Part shown: positions 27,101 through 36,500 of the stretch, piece after piece
Numbering within the stretch: position 1 is the first letter of the stretch
How the letters are laid out: each line of letters starts with the position of its first letter
NCBI GenBank assembly: GCA_018457135.1
Contig: JAGGDU010000175.1
Location: 1-64,000, forward strand
DNA from: Trichodesmium erythraeum GBRTRLIN201
GTDB lineage: Bacteria > Cyanobacteriota > Cyanobacteriia > Cyanobacteriales > Microcoleaceae
Direction: 5' to 3'
DNA: 64,000 nucleotides
Made by a program: the position numbers and the translations under genes
The notes under the pieces: model-generated
The model's input: the letters and a program-made list of their open reading frames with translations, nothing else
The model's database searches: none
What the model was told of the DNA's origin: nothing

Positions 27101-28427
27101 AGCTATAGCAGATTATAATCAAGCCATAAAACTTAATCCCAACAAACCAGAAGCTTATTATAATAGAGGTATTGCTTATCGTTTTCTTGGGCATAACCAA
27201 GATGCAATGAATGACTTTACAAAAGTATTACAACTTCATCCTAGAGTTGTAGATGCTTACACTCAGCGAGGTATTGTCAGGTTTGAGGTTAAAGATATAG
27301 AGGGAGCGATCGCTGATTTCAATGATGCTATCAAGCTTAATCCTAAACATCCTGAAGCTATCTACAACAGGGCTATAATTCGTCGTTTGACCAAAGATAA
27401 TCAGGGTTCACTAGATGATTTAAACAAAGTTATACAGCTCCATCCTAAGTATATAGATGCTTATATCAAACGAAGTATAGTTCGTTTTGATCTTGGAGAT
27501 CATGAAGGTGCCCTCAAAGACTTAGATTCTGCAGTGCAACTTCAACCCAACAATGCAGAAGCTTATTACCAACGAGCTAATACTAAACGCAGCATGGGAG
27601 ATATTTTAAGTGCGATCGCTGATTTTGAGAATGCTATACGTTTGAACCCTAAATATCATCAAGCTTATAACGATATGGGTATTGTGAGACTGAGAAGAGG
27701 AGATATCTCAGGGGCAATGGAAAACTTTGAAGCAGCTATACAAATTAATCCTAACTATGCTGAAGGTCATAACAACCGTGGTTTTACAAAGTTTAGACGA
27801 GGGGATATTCCAGGAGCAATGAAAGACTTTGAAGCAGCTATACAAATTAATCCTAATTACGCTGAAGCATATAATAATCTGGGAAATTCTCGCTTTCAAA
27901 CAGGAGACTTTCAGGGAGCCATGAGGGACTTTGGTGAAACTTTACGCATTCATCCCAAATATGTTCCAGCCTATAATAATAGGGCTTTAGCACTTTTGAA
28001 ATTAGGAGATTTTTCTGGAGCAACTACTGATTGCTATCAAGCGCTAAAAATTAATCCTAAGTATGGTTTAGCTTACTATAATTTAGGCTTAATTCATACT
28101 GAGATGGGAGATTTAGAGCAAGCTATTTTAGACTATAATGAAGTATTACGAATATATCCGAGAAAAATTGATGCTTATGTTAACCGAGGGTTAATTTATC
28201 TGAAGTTAAAAAACTATACCCAAGCGATCAAGGATCAAACTAGTGCTTTGAATATTAATCCTAATTTGCCTCACGTTTATTCTTTTCGTAGCGAAGGATA
28301 TATTCAGTTAGGAGAATTTAAAGCAGGTATTGATGACTTGCACAAAGCAGCAGAAATTTACCAGCAACAAGGAAAGCTAGAAGAACGGGATAAGATGATG
28401 AAGAGAATTGAGAAGATAAAAGAATAG
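24162..28427 (+). CDS. Giant fusion: RelE-like domain, SF1 (UvrD-like) helicase, 16 TPRs
   Basis: The 1421-residue protein has three parts. Residues about 1-105 look like a RelE/ParE-type fold (FLRKEIGSNLQKRVWECIQTL, VKKLKGINKRVWEARIN, RLIFTYDK). Residues about 185-680 are a superfamily 1 helicase: Walker A SGSAGTGKTT near 214, DEVQDL near 415, a motif III-like FFAGDSYQMISPSG, KGLEFDTVFIVDF (motif V) and LLYVGITRAS (motif VI, near 616). After a tryptophan-rich helical linker (about 690-860), sixteen 34-residue tetratricopeptide repeats run to the C-terminus; repeats 10 and 11 are nearly identical. ATPase motifs are complete, so it should bind and hydrolyse ATP on nucleic acid. The architecture recalls TPR-bearing UvrD-like proteins such as eukaryotic TRANK1. 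Its role is unknown. It stands alone. Confidence 0.85.
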   Translation: MSLPAVLHPDIVEFLRKEIGSNLQKRVWECIQTLKQQKFNSGLRVKKLKGINKRVWEARINSASRLIFTYDKSQRPETGKAQVYLAIQDICVDHDDVSRRAKARKNRPDAEWLETPEFEVILETNNFKNQDNNIDKNILYSSVEKANIEAMKALDLETNSDLTDDELLGNIQWRVLESETEWQKAIIEQNTDLPLKLTPEEYKLAKLSGNLLLSGSAGTGKTTVALYRMIQKRQYKNLGRRLYIAYNDLLVNNAEEQFYKIVTTNCQLELESKKSNNQVIFEFKNIQKLCLEILKKHQKIYYLQDEVNYQVFSEMYRAHPGKKQYPTNLIWEEIRGIIKGKQLAITEDILSEKEYEKITRNRVISMSNKNRREIYKIAEWYQKKLQKEKLYDEIDIVRQVLQLLKNNPRKKYDLIVCDEVQDLTEIQLELLFNLVAPSGNLFFAGDSYQMISPSGFRWETLKNKFYPHRQVYQQTLKFNFRSVGSLVNLANQLLKLRSRYLAKSVSNYSISNSISGQLARLISADYQTLIGILKETSLYPGDAILVRKESDKEKIRADLNSSFVFTIEEIKGLEFDTVFIVDFFQPQAKLWSKVIRGGILKEKEKPQLQLEFNLLYVGITRASRILNIWESRPSQLWQEPELRGLFQSIIPELVRSDCIETSPERWRQQGEYYLKSEFYQQAKECFNKSGDVILEKQAQGKFLIQKQAYYEAAEIFVELTEWQEAALLFEKVGKWQEAAKSWANIGEYKKQKICEASQLEANFKWSEAAQKWEEIPDFSNAKRCWMKVPQKKAEYRAMELEKKRQWLKAAIEYDRAKIPQKAAFCRAREFEKKKQWKEAMTQYQIAAMSEKVEKCRQEAVNVLHNQGLIKLQKRDHTGAIEDYNQAIFLEKNNYLLYHNRAIAIAQMGNLKGAIENFKKALELEPKDLQTYNNLGAAYVELGEFNEAIELFSQALKVDSQDSQIYQNLGVVRFKAGDKQGAIADYNQAIKLNPNKPEAYYNRGIAYRFLGHNQDAMNDFTKVLQLHPRVVDAYTQRGIVRFEVKDIEGAIADFNDAIKLNPKHPEAIYNRAIIRRLTKDNQGSLDDLNKVIQLHPKYIDAYIKRSIVRFDLGDHEGALKDLDSAVQLQPNNAEAYYQRANTKRSMGDILSAIADFENAIRLNPKYHQAYNDMGIVRLRRGDISGAMENFEAAIQINPNYAEGHNNRGFTKFRRGDIPGAMKDFEAAIQINPNYAEAYNNLGNSRFQTGDFQGAMRDFGETLRIHPKYVPAYNNRALALLKLGDFSGATTDCYQALKINPKYGLAYYNLGLIHTEMGDLEQAILDYNEVLRIYPRKIDAYVNRGLIYLKLKNYTQAIKDQTSALNINPNLPHVYSFRSEGYIQLGEFKAGIDDLHKAAEIYQQQGKLEERDKMMKRIEKIKE

Positions 28428-28859
28428 TAGGAGTTATAGTAACTTATACTATTTTTCACAAACTTTTCAACCTGTATCTTCAGCAGAAGAGTAGGGGGAT
28501 AGTCAACATTATTGATGGAGCAAGTTAGGCAGCTATATCGCCATCTTTATGCAACAAATTTCTATCCTAATACTATTTATACTCTCTCATCACAATTTTA
28601 TGCAACAAAGCCACTAAAAAAAAGAAAAATTAAGGGGTTTTTTTGTTGTCTAAAATAGTCATAGTCTTGTAGGGACGTTGTGTGCAACGTCCCAGAGTGG
28701 GTTATCATTTTTTAATCTAGTTCATTAACCCAAAAACTACTGTAAGTAGTTGATTAAATACAGCATTACCCAAATATGGTGGGGACGTTTATAAATATTC
28801 CAACTCAGTTAGAGATTACTTTTAACTTTTGACTTGTGCATAGTACTATGCTATAATTT
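28428..28859. other. Spacer with hairpin repeat
   Basis: No gene was seen between the convergent neighbours. It holds the perfect hairpin at 28672-28693 (listed separately). TAAGGGGTTTTTTTG near 28631-28645 could serve in termination of the fusion gene, but no stem precedes it convincingly. Confidence 0.4.
28672..28693. repeat. Perfect palindromic hairpin repeat
   Basis: GGGACGTTG (28672-28680) pairs exactly with CAACGTCCC (28685-28693) around TGTG. I remember GTAGGGACGTTGCATGCAACGTCC as a dispersed repeat in many cyanobacteria. It may be a REP-like element or a terminator between the convergent genes. Confidence 0.6.
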
Positions 28860-29519
28860 TTATGATAGCGAGCTCTCTAAAGCAGCTGCTACTACTTTAT
28901 AATTGTCATCTTTGCTAAGATAATTCAAAGCTGCTTTTGCTTGAGGAACGTCAAATTTCCCTAACCCTTGAGCAGCTCGTAACCGGATATTCCAAGATTC
29001 GGCACTGACAAAAGCTAATAGTTTTTGCAAAGCCTCAGTTTCCTTCTTTGTCCCTGCTAACTTACCTAAAGCACTAATGGCAACTTCCTGCACTGTTGTA
29101 TCTTCATCAGCGATCGCGCACATACACACTTCGTATAGTGCTTCAGGAAATGGCATATCTATCAGAGGTGCCAGAATGCTCCGACGCATCAACCAATTAT
29201 TGTCTTGGCGAAATTTTTCTACTAAAAAAGGAATTGCTTGGGCTCCAAACTTAGATAGAGAATTTGCTGCTTCCGCTCGCACGTTGTAGTCTGGGTCATT
29301 TTGCATCATTTCTAGCAATATTTTAAAACCTTCAGGAGTACGTTTATTCCCTAACCCCATTGCCACAAATGAACGGACTAGAAATTCTGGGTCTTGTTGT
29401 CTGGTTTTTAGCAGGGGAACTACAATTTCACTCTCGTAGTTCCTTAACTCAGTCAGTGCTTTCAATCTTTCTTGAGAATCAGAACTTTTCAAGTATACCT
29501 GAATTTGTTTAATTTCCAT
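28860..29519 (-). CDS. HEAT-repeat protein (NblB/phycobilin lyase-like)
   Basis: The 219-residue protein is built of about six HEAT-like helical repeats, for example RLKALTELRNYESEIVVPLL, LVRSFVAMGLGNKRTPEGFKIL, NVRAEAANSLSKFGAQAIPFL, TVQEVAISALGKLAG and NIRLRAAQGLGKFDVPQAKAAL. The family includes phycobiliprotein lyase subunits (CpcE-type) and NblB, a phycobilisome degradation factor, so a link to phycobilisome turnover is possible; many relatives have no known role. ATG at 29519 (MEIKQIQVYL) is chosen; the upstream extension would need a TTG at 29564. It is divergent from the small gene at 29627. Confidence 0.85.
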   Translation of the reverse strand: MEIKQIQVYLKSSDSQERLKALTELRNYESEIVVPLLKTRQQDPEFLVRSFVAMGLGNKRTPEGFKILLEMMQNDPDYNVRAEAANSLSKFGAQAIPFLVEKFRQDNNWLMRRSILAPLIDMPFPEALYEVCMCAIADEDTTVQEVAISALGKLAGTKKETEALQKLLAFVSAESWNIRLRAAQGLGKFDVPQAKAALNYLSKDDNYKVVAAALESSLS

Positions 29520-29626
29520 AATAATTTGGGAATTTTGTTTACCTTTCTTTACATATACTAGCAACTAATCCCTAAATCTAGGATGATAAATTGTAGAAAA
29601 ATACCAAAATTAATGAGAAAATTATT

Positions 29627-29869
29627 ATGTCTGAAACTTTAAAAGCTAATACTTCAGTACCAACAACCCAAGAAAAAGAAATAGAAGAAGTCATCAAAGG
29701 ACTAGAACAATATCGGGAACGTATTATTAATGAAACCCTAGAACAAGCCAAAAAAGTAAAAATTCCTAAGGCTAAAGCAATGGCCAATTTGGAACAACAT
29801 CCAGAATTGTCCAAAATTGATCAAGCTCTTAATGAATTGCGTTCTGCCACACAACATCAAATGCGATAA
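29627..29869 (+). CDS. Small conserved cyanobacterial protein, unknown function
   Basis: This 80-residue acidic-basic protein is predicted to be largely helical and contains no membrane segment. The central part EIEEVIKGLEQYRERIINE and KAKAMANLEQHPELSKIDQAL look like two amphipathic helices. The composition is that of a genuine soluble protein. It is divergently arranged with the HEAT-repeat gene, about 107 bases apart, so the two may share a control region. No function can be given. Confidence 0.65.
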   Translation: MSETLKANTSVPTTQEKEIEEVIKGLEQYRERIINETLEQAKKVKIPKAKAMANLEQHPELSKIDQALNELRSATQHQMR

Positions 29870-30049
29870 CCTACAGCTTAATATTCAAGAACTCTCTGCT
29901 GAAGTTCTATATCTTTAAAGTTCAAAACTGTGGTGAGGGAAACCCTGGCTAAAGAATCTTGTATTAATTTTGTAAGGGCAAAATTAGGAGTATCTTAAAC
30001 AGGACTTATACCATTTATCAAAAACTTTTCAACTTGATATTTGATTAGG

Positions 30050-30205
30050 GAAATAATACCATTTCACGAAAGTCATGCATTTATGCATTAAGATTTTCTA
30101 GGCTCAAAACTTTTATGCTATAGTCATTTCATAAAATTATTTCACATTTGTTGTATATAAATGATAAGCAGTGTAGCCTAAGTTAATAAAATTGGTATTA
30201 TTTCC
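30050..30205. mobile_element. MITE-like element with 13-bp perfect terminal inverted repeats
   Basis: GGAAATAATACCA (30050-30062) is repeated exactly in reverse complement as TGGTATTATTTCC (30193-30205). The 156-base element has no coding frame. Its ends share the ATACCA core with the element at 23051-23153, suggesting one family. Confidence 0.65.
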
Positions 30206-30453
30206 TTTACATTAATTATTTAATAACTGAAGTTTTACAAAAAGTTAGCAATAATGCATGATAATTGGTATGATAAACCAACATTAAAAGCTCAAAATAA
30301 GTAACTAGGTTTAACAAATTTAGTGAATTTGTGGGACTTGTTAGCCCTGAAAACTAGGAAACTAGATATATAACTGGTGGTTCTCAGCCAACACATAAAG
30401 GAAACTTCTGCTTATGACTAACTCTTGTGTCCTTGATGGTGAAATTTCATCCG

Positions 30454-30525
30454 CACCTCTATCCTACAAAAAGAGAGGCTTATTAACCTCCCAAACCGTT
30501 GTGGTGGGAGGTTAGGGAAGAGGTG
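30454..30525. other. Strong nested stem-loop block
   Basis: CACCTCT (30454-30460) pairs with AGAGGTG (30519-30525). Inside it AACCTCCC (30485-30492) pairs with GGGAGGTT (30506-30513). An alternative stem is CCTCT with AGAGG (30474-30478). It may be the end of a lost insertion sequence, a small RNA, or a terminator near the stop of the minus-strand GTPase gene at 30590. Confidence 0.45.
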
Positions 30526-30589
30526 TTTGTCAAAAGGATTAATCAACCCCTCGTGGTACTTCTCAAACAGCCTCTTAGTTAGAGAATAA

Positions 30590-32497
30590 TTAGATTTTTA
30601 AATAATTATTAAACCGCTGTTGCAATTGTATAATACTCAAATCCTGCATCCAATATTCTACCAAAGCGTGACCAAATGCCCAAGCATTAAGGTCTGGTGC
30701 AGCAGGATTTTCTAATAATAAAGGCCACAATGCTAACAGATCAAAACTGCCCAAATTTGTATCCTCACTCAATAAGGAAAATAAATCATAAGCCATCTGT
30801 AATTTACCAATAACTATAGGCAAATCTTCCACAGGAATTTTTTCTGCTAGCACATAAGCTAAAGCTGGTGAACCTGTTGTTAAAGTAGAAATAAACTGCA
30901 ATACTGGGCTTTTCAATAAAGCAGTTAATCCTTGAGTAGTAGCCATTTGAAAAGTATAATGGTTAATAATTTGAGCTGCTGCTACAGAACGAGCTTTGCG
31001 ATCGCACAAAAACTTAGCTAGACGTAGTTGTTTAGCAGGAGCAATAGCTTCTAAGAGTGACAAAGATATGGCATCAACATTCCAACCATTTCTATTATTT
31101 TTAATATCCGCCGTTACAACAGGTAAAACTTGACTACAAAAATCTCCCAAAATTTCTGCCCGATATTGAGTCGCCTCCCGAATAGATTTTTCCTTAGCAT
31201 TTTTGCCCCAGATCCAATCATAAGGTGGTTGCCATTCCCGTATCGGTCGTAAACGGTCGACTTGGGTTATAATTATAATAGTAGGCAAATTAGCAACTTC
31301 TCCTTTGAGATCTTGGAGAAAATCTATATCCATTTGCAAGGCAGGGTCAAGAGCAGGGTTAACTAACAACAATAAATCAACAGTTTTAGCATAGTCAAGC
31401 ACCAATTCTCGCAGGTCGGCACGGTTAACTTGTTCATAACCAGGAGTATCCCAAAGGTTAAGAATTTCTCCCATTTGAGTTTGCCACTGATAATTTTTAA
31501 TTTCATCCGTGCTTGGCAACACATCGACCTCAGCACGCTCTGCAGCAAATAGAGTATTAATTAAACTACTTTTTCCTGCTCCCGTACGCCCCACCAATAA
31601 AATATTAACAGGTTTTTGCTCAACAGTTTCCGTCGGTTGAGCTTGTGCCAGAATTTGTTCGAGAGTTTTAGTTTCTGCTTTCGGGAGAGTCTGAGTAGAA
31701 ATAGCAGAGTCTAAAAATTCTAACTTACTACCTCCATAAATAGCGATCGCCTGTTGAGACAAATTTCGCAACGCCACTTCCCGCAATATTTGACTCAAAT
31801 TAGCCAACAATTGCTGATTTGCTCGTTCATTGTAACCGCGACTTGCGACTTTAGCGGCTGCTGCTACAGGGTTAAGTAACCATTGCGCCCAACCCAAAAC
31901 TTGGAAAAGTTTTCGAGCTGAGGGTTCTAACTTCCGATAAATTTCATATCCCTGATATGCTTGACCAACAGTTATTTGATTCAGGGTAGGGGATAATTTT
32001 TGTATCCATCTGTCTATGTCATCAACAGTACCTCGAATTAAACTGTAAGCTTGAGGGATATAAATATTAAGTAGAGGATATTTGACTTCGGGATAGTAAG
32101 CATGAGCAACAGCAGCCACCACTTCTTGACAACGTTGCCAGAATATTTGCCAGTCTTCCCAGAATGGAGGGTCGTTACGGCATGATTTGATAATTTCTTG
32201 GAGAGTGATCTCTAGTTGTTTAGTGGCTTCGTTTTCTAAAGGTTGGTTTCTCGTGTTGTCTATGGCGGGAATTTCTTTGTTAACTTCTGCTATTACTTCT
32301 TCCATTTGTGCAACTGTAGGTCGAGTCCATTTGACTAGCAACCTACGCCAGCCGACAAAAATAAGGATGAATATTCCCCAGACCCAGTTAATACCCCAAT
32401 TATTTATTTGTCTGCCAGCGGATATCATTAGGAAGGCTACTACAGCAAGAGGGGGAATAGCGAGTATTGCTAAGTGCCACTTTTTTAATTTTACCAT
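30590..32497 (-). CDS. Membrane-associated Era-like GTPase
   Basis: The 635-residue protein has two N-terminal membrane helices (about residues 7-25 and 30-50), a helical linker, and a GTPase domain at about 295-450: G1 GRTGAGKSS near 302, G3 WDTPGYEQ near 352, and G4 TQVDRL near 410. The C-terminal region is helical and hydrophobic in parts (SPVLQFISTLTTGSPALAYVL), resembling the DUF697/YcjF-type tail of other bacterial membrane GTPases. Several such proteins occur in filamentous cyanobacteria, and a second type is encoded at 44488-45810. No substrate or partner is known. It is followed (to the left) by the structured block at 30454-30525. Confidence 0.82.
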   Translation of the reverse strand: MVKLKKWHLAILAIPPLAVVAFLMISAGRQINNWGINWVWGIFILIFVGWRRLLVKWTRPTVAQMEEVIAEVNKEIPAIDNTRNQPLENEATKQLEITLQEIIKSCRNDPPFWEDWQIFWQRCQEVVAAVAHAYYPEVKYPLLNIYIPQAYSLIRGTVDDIDRWIQKLSPTLNQITVGQAYQGYEIYRKLEPSARKLFQVLGWAQWLLNPVAAAAKVASRGYNERANQQLLANLSQILREVALRNLSQQAIAIYGGSKLEFLDSAISTQTLPKAETKTLEQILAQAQPTETVEQKPVNILLVGRTGAGKSSLINTLFAAERAEVDVLPSTDEIKNYQWQTQMGEILNLWDTPGYEQVNRADLRELVLDYAKTVDLLLLVNPALDPALQMDIDFLQDLKGEVANLPTIIIITQVDRLRPIREWQPPYDWIWGKNAKEKSIREATQYRAEILGDFCSQVLPVVTADIKNNRNGWNVDAISLSLLEAIAPAKQLRLAKFLCDRKARSVAAAQIINHYTFQMATTQGLTALLKSPVLQFISTLTTGSPALAYVLAEKIPVEDLPIVIGKLQMAYDLFSLLSEDTNLGSFDLLALWPLLLENPAAPDLNAWAFGHALVEYWMQDLSIIQLQQRFNNYLKI

Positions 32498-33520
32498 AGT
32501 GAGATGTATTAAGTTTGTATATTAGACATCTCTAGGAAAGGTTTTCAAGCCCTTACGCTGACGTAACAAAACCAGCATTTTTGTAGATGTCTATTGAAAA
32601 GTTTAGCTTAAATTTTTCTCTAAAGTTAGTAGTGGCGTAACACGCCTAAAATGTTTTAAGAGTAAGGCTGTTTCCCCAGACTCTCAAGTGCTTACAAGCA
32701 AGGTTTTAGGTAGATACAATGGTACTTTTAGAGAATAAGCTGAATAATACATTAATTAAAATAAAAAAATAAAACTTATTTATTTTCTAAGTTTAGTGGA
32801 CCTTTTGCTTGTACTACACTCTCCCTCAGAGCGCTACCTTTGGGTCGCTCTATATCCCTCCACCAGGAGGCACTCCTTCTAAAAGTTGTACCAGTAGAGC
32901 TTGCTGCTGTTCCGGGAGCAAAGGTTTTGCTCCCTGGTTCTGGTGACGACCATCTGCATTCGCTGCTGGTCTTCCTTTGTAAAACCGTTGAGCTTTTGCG
33001 GAACCGATGGGCAGCTATATCGCCTCTTACCATTGCAAGCTCAACCCAGTCACTGTAGCTACTTCTTAACTCTTGGAACCGCCAATAGCCAGACAATGTC
33101 CCACTGAGTTGGTTTGGAGATAGACTAAGGTAGTTTGATTTCGTTTTTTTCCTAAAGTCTAGCTGCAGAAATATGCTCTTTGAGACTCAAACGCTTTCCC
33201 ATTGCTTTAATGTCTGCTTATTCTTAGTTACATATACATATACTATATAACCTCATTCTAGATCACGAATAAATTTAAAGTTATGCCTAGAGCATTTGTT
33301 TTGAATATTTTTAGTTTGCAGGTTTAATAATATGGCTACTTTTTCTGTAGATAAAATCCAGTTGTGTTCGCGCTATTCATTTTAGCTTACCTAGTGCTAC
33401 CTTTTTGATACCCTTTAGATATACCTTAGCTATATTTTAAAGCATGAAAGTTGTAACAACCATCTTAATTTATCTTTAATTATACCATTGAATAGGCTGT
33501 AAATTTGGATTTACTCATAT
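32498..33520. other. Spacer with decayed transposase fragment
   Basis: About 1 kb between two minus-strand genes. The GC-richer middle is the IS630-like remnant at 32826-33014; the rest has no recognisable content. A short segment GACATCTCTAGGAAAGGTTTTCAAGCC near 32525 resembles ACATCTCCAGAAAAGGTTCTCAA near 39045, so both may be pieces of one dispersed repeat. Confidence 0.4.
32826..33014 (-). pseudogene. Decayed IS630-like transposase, N-terminal winged-helix fragment
   Basis: On the minus strand one frame reads GSAKAQRFYKGRPAANADGR, then LLPEQQQALLVQLLEGVPPGGGI, a stop (TAG where TGG is expected), then SDPKVAL. This is the second helix-turn-helix of IS630 transposases (PPxGGxWxxPKVA). The DDE domain is absent. 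The GC content is higher than that of the surroundings, pointing to a mobile origin. It is a different IS630 lineage from the remnant at 6503. Confidence 0.65.
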
Positions 33521-36500
33521 TTACTTGCTCGAGTAGCTTTGTACCTTAATGTGGTTTTCATAATTTTTTGCAACCAAGTCAACGTAACTAAATAACACAG
33601 GCACTACTACTAACGTTAATAACGTTGACACAGTTAAACCACCAATGACAGCGATCGCCATGGGACTTCTGACTGGACCTCCTGCTCCTAATTCTAGGGC
33701 AATAGGTAACATTCCGGCCATGGTTGAAAATGTAGTCATTAAAATTGGCCGCAAGCGAGAAATACCAGCTTCTCGGACTGCATGGAACCGAGCCATTCCT
33801 TTTTCTTCATTGGCTAAGGAACAGTCTACTAACAAAATCGCATTTTTTGTCACCAAACCCATCAACAGTACAATTCCAATTAAAGCAAACAAACCTAACT
33901 CTTTCTGGAAAATTAGCAACCCTAACAATGCACCACCAATTGATAAAGGTAATGCTACCAAAATTACTATAGGATAAAGAAAGTTATTGTATAGTAACAC
34001 TAAAATTGCATAAATACACAATACTGATAAACCTAAAGCACTTGCAAAACCATTAAACACATCCATCATAAGTTTTGCACTACCATCAGATTGTTCACTG
34101 ATATCAAGAGGTAGTGGATTTATTGCTGGTAATGATTTAACCTCTGTTAGTGCATCTCCCAGAGAAATACCCTGTAAATTTGCCCCAAAGGAAACTTGAC
34201 GATAACGGTTAAAACGTTTTATTTGCGCAGGTCCACTACCGACACTAATCTCAGCTACTGCAGATAATGGTACCAACCTACCATTTTTACTGGGAATGCG
34301 TAAATTTTTAATTACATCTAAGTCATTTCTAAATTCCTCTGCCAATTGTACCCGAATTGGAATTTGACGATCTGCCAGATCAAACTTAGCTAAATTTTTC
34401 TCATTATCTCCGATAGTAGCTAATGATGCGGTACGAGCGATCGCCTGTACTGAAACTCCTAAATCTCCTGCTCTGGCAGGTAATGGTTGGATCAAAATTT
34501 CTGGTTTCACTAAACTAGCACTAGAAGTCACATCCACCAACCCCGGAACCTCTCGCATTTGTCGTTCTAAAGCATCAGATGTCTGTTGTAAAGTAACTGC
34601 ATTGTCGCTGTTCAGAACAATGGTTAAATCCTTACCCGTACCCCCAGCACCCATACTAACAAAATTAATTCGTGCTCCTGGAATATTCTGAAATAATGGT
34701 CGTGCCTGTTTTTCAAATTCTTTTTGAGAAAAATTTCTTTCTTTTCTGGGTAAGATCGTAACGTATAATCTACTTTTGTTCACAAATTCGCTACCCACAT
34801 TAGCAAATACGCTAGTGACAACTTGATTTTCTTGTAACAGTTGCATTATTTGTTGTGTGGCTTGTTCTGTTTCTGCTAAAGTTGAACCAGGAGACAATTC
34901 TAGGGAAACTATACTCACTCCCCGATCCTCAGCACCAGTTAATCCTTTCGGAAGTAGTGGAATCAGTTGCAAACTACTAATAAAAAAGATAACTGCAATA
35001 GCTAAGGTGATAATTTTATGGCGTAATGCCCAATTTAGTAACTGACTGTAAGGGCGAAATTTTCTTTGTTTGTAATTGTGTTCTGGAAAACCAGGAGATG
35101 TTTTTAGCCGTCTATGTTTCAATAACCGCGCACCCAACATTGGTGTCATTGTAGTCGCAACTAATGTAGAAAACATGGTGGCAACTGCTACAGTAATGCC
35201 GAATGGTTTGAAAAACTTACCTGGTATCCCACCCATAAACGCTACAGGTAAAAAGACTGCAACTATTGTAGCAGTTGTTGCAACTACTGCCAAACCAATT
35301 TCTGCTGACCCATCCAAAGCTGCTTGGAACGGATTTTTTCCCTTGTTAATATGTTGTTCGATATTCTCGATCATACAAATAGCATCATCTACTAAGTTAC
35401 CCATTGCCAATGCTAGTGCTAATAGAGTCATCCCATCTAGAGTGTAATTGAGAGCTCTCATTACCAAAAAAGTAGGGAGTATTGATAATGGTAATGCTAC
35501 TGCTGTCACTATAGTTGGTCGCCAGTCTCGTAAAAATATACCAACAATTATGACAGTGAGTATGGAACCAATAACTAAAGCGTCTATTGATGCTTGATAT
35601 GATTGTTCAATATCTGTTGCCAGAGTAAAAATGAGTTGTAAATCTACATCTTCTGGCAATGTTTTTTCAAGTTTGGCAACTGTTTTCCGTACATTTTTTT
35701 CTACAGTAACTAAGGTACTGCCTGTACTGCGAACTACCCCGAAAGCTACAACTGGTTTACCAATATTATTTCTGACTAAGTTTTGTTCAGAACCTAAAGC
35801 TTTACCCTCACTATTTTTTTCTAATAACCAAGCTGTTTGTCTAGTTTCCTCAAAACCATCAATGACTTTTCCTACACTGGAAAGGGGAACGGCACCACCC
35901 GAAGGCAGAATAATTTGATATTCTTTCAATGCCTCTACTGTCTCAGCACTCCCTAAAGTCCGAATATTTTTTTCTGTACCTCCTGTTTGAGAACGTCCTC
36001 CTGGTATGTTAGCATTCAAAGCACGAATTTGATCGTTAACTTGAGTAGCAGTAATACCCAGACTTTCTAGTCTTTGGGGACTTAGTTCTATGAGTATTTC
36101 GCGGTCAGCTCCCCCAATACGGTTAATTTGAGAAACACCAGGAACATTGAGAATAGCTCGACTAATTTCTTTGTCAACCAATTCGCTTAACTCTTCTACA
36201 GACCGTTTGTCAGAAGCGACAGCATAAGTCATTATTGGTCCGTCTCCACCTATTTCTATTCTTGTAATAATGGGGTCATTAACATCTGGGGGTAAATCTT
36301 GGCGAATTTTATCTATGGCATTGCGAACATCGTTAGTAGCGCGATCACTATCTACTCCTAAGTCAAAACTAATAACAGTTGTAGATAGTCCATCGGTTAC
36401 GGTTGATTTTAGTTGCTCAATATCTCCTAAACCTGCCACAGCATCTTCAACTTTTTTTGTGACTTGTGTTTCTAATTCTGTCGGACCTGCTCCTTGTTGA

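Larger units (their letters stand above)
29870..30589. other. Spacer with MITE-like element and structured segment
   Basis: These 720 bases lack a gene. They contain a 156-base element with 13-base terminal inverted repeats (30050-30205) and a GC-richer, strongly base-paired block at 30454-30525, both listed separately. Confidence 0.5.

Noticed and set aside
30300..30560. Considered as tRNA, 6S RNA or riboswitch
   Set aside because: No cloverleaf with a TTCGA/TTCAA arm and no riboswitch consensus could be built; only nested hairpins are supported. No tRNA or rRNA gene was found in the window.
32840..33107. Overlapping plus- and minus-strand open frames of 68-106 codons in a GC-richer block
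   Set aside because: They are shadows of the decayed IS630-like fragment; only the minus-strand frame with LLPEQQQALLVQLLEGVPPGGG reads as a known protein.
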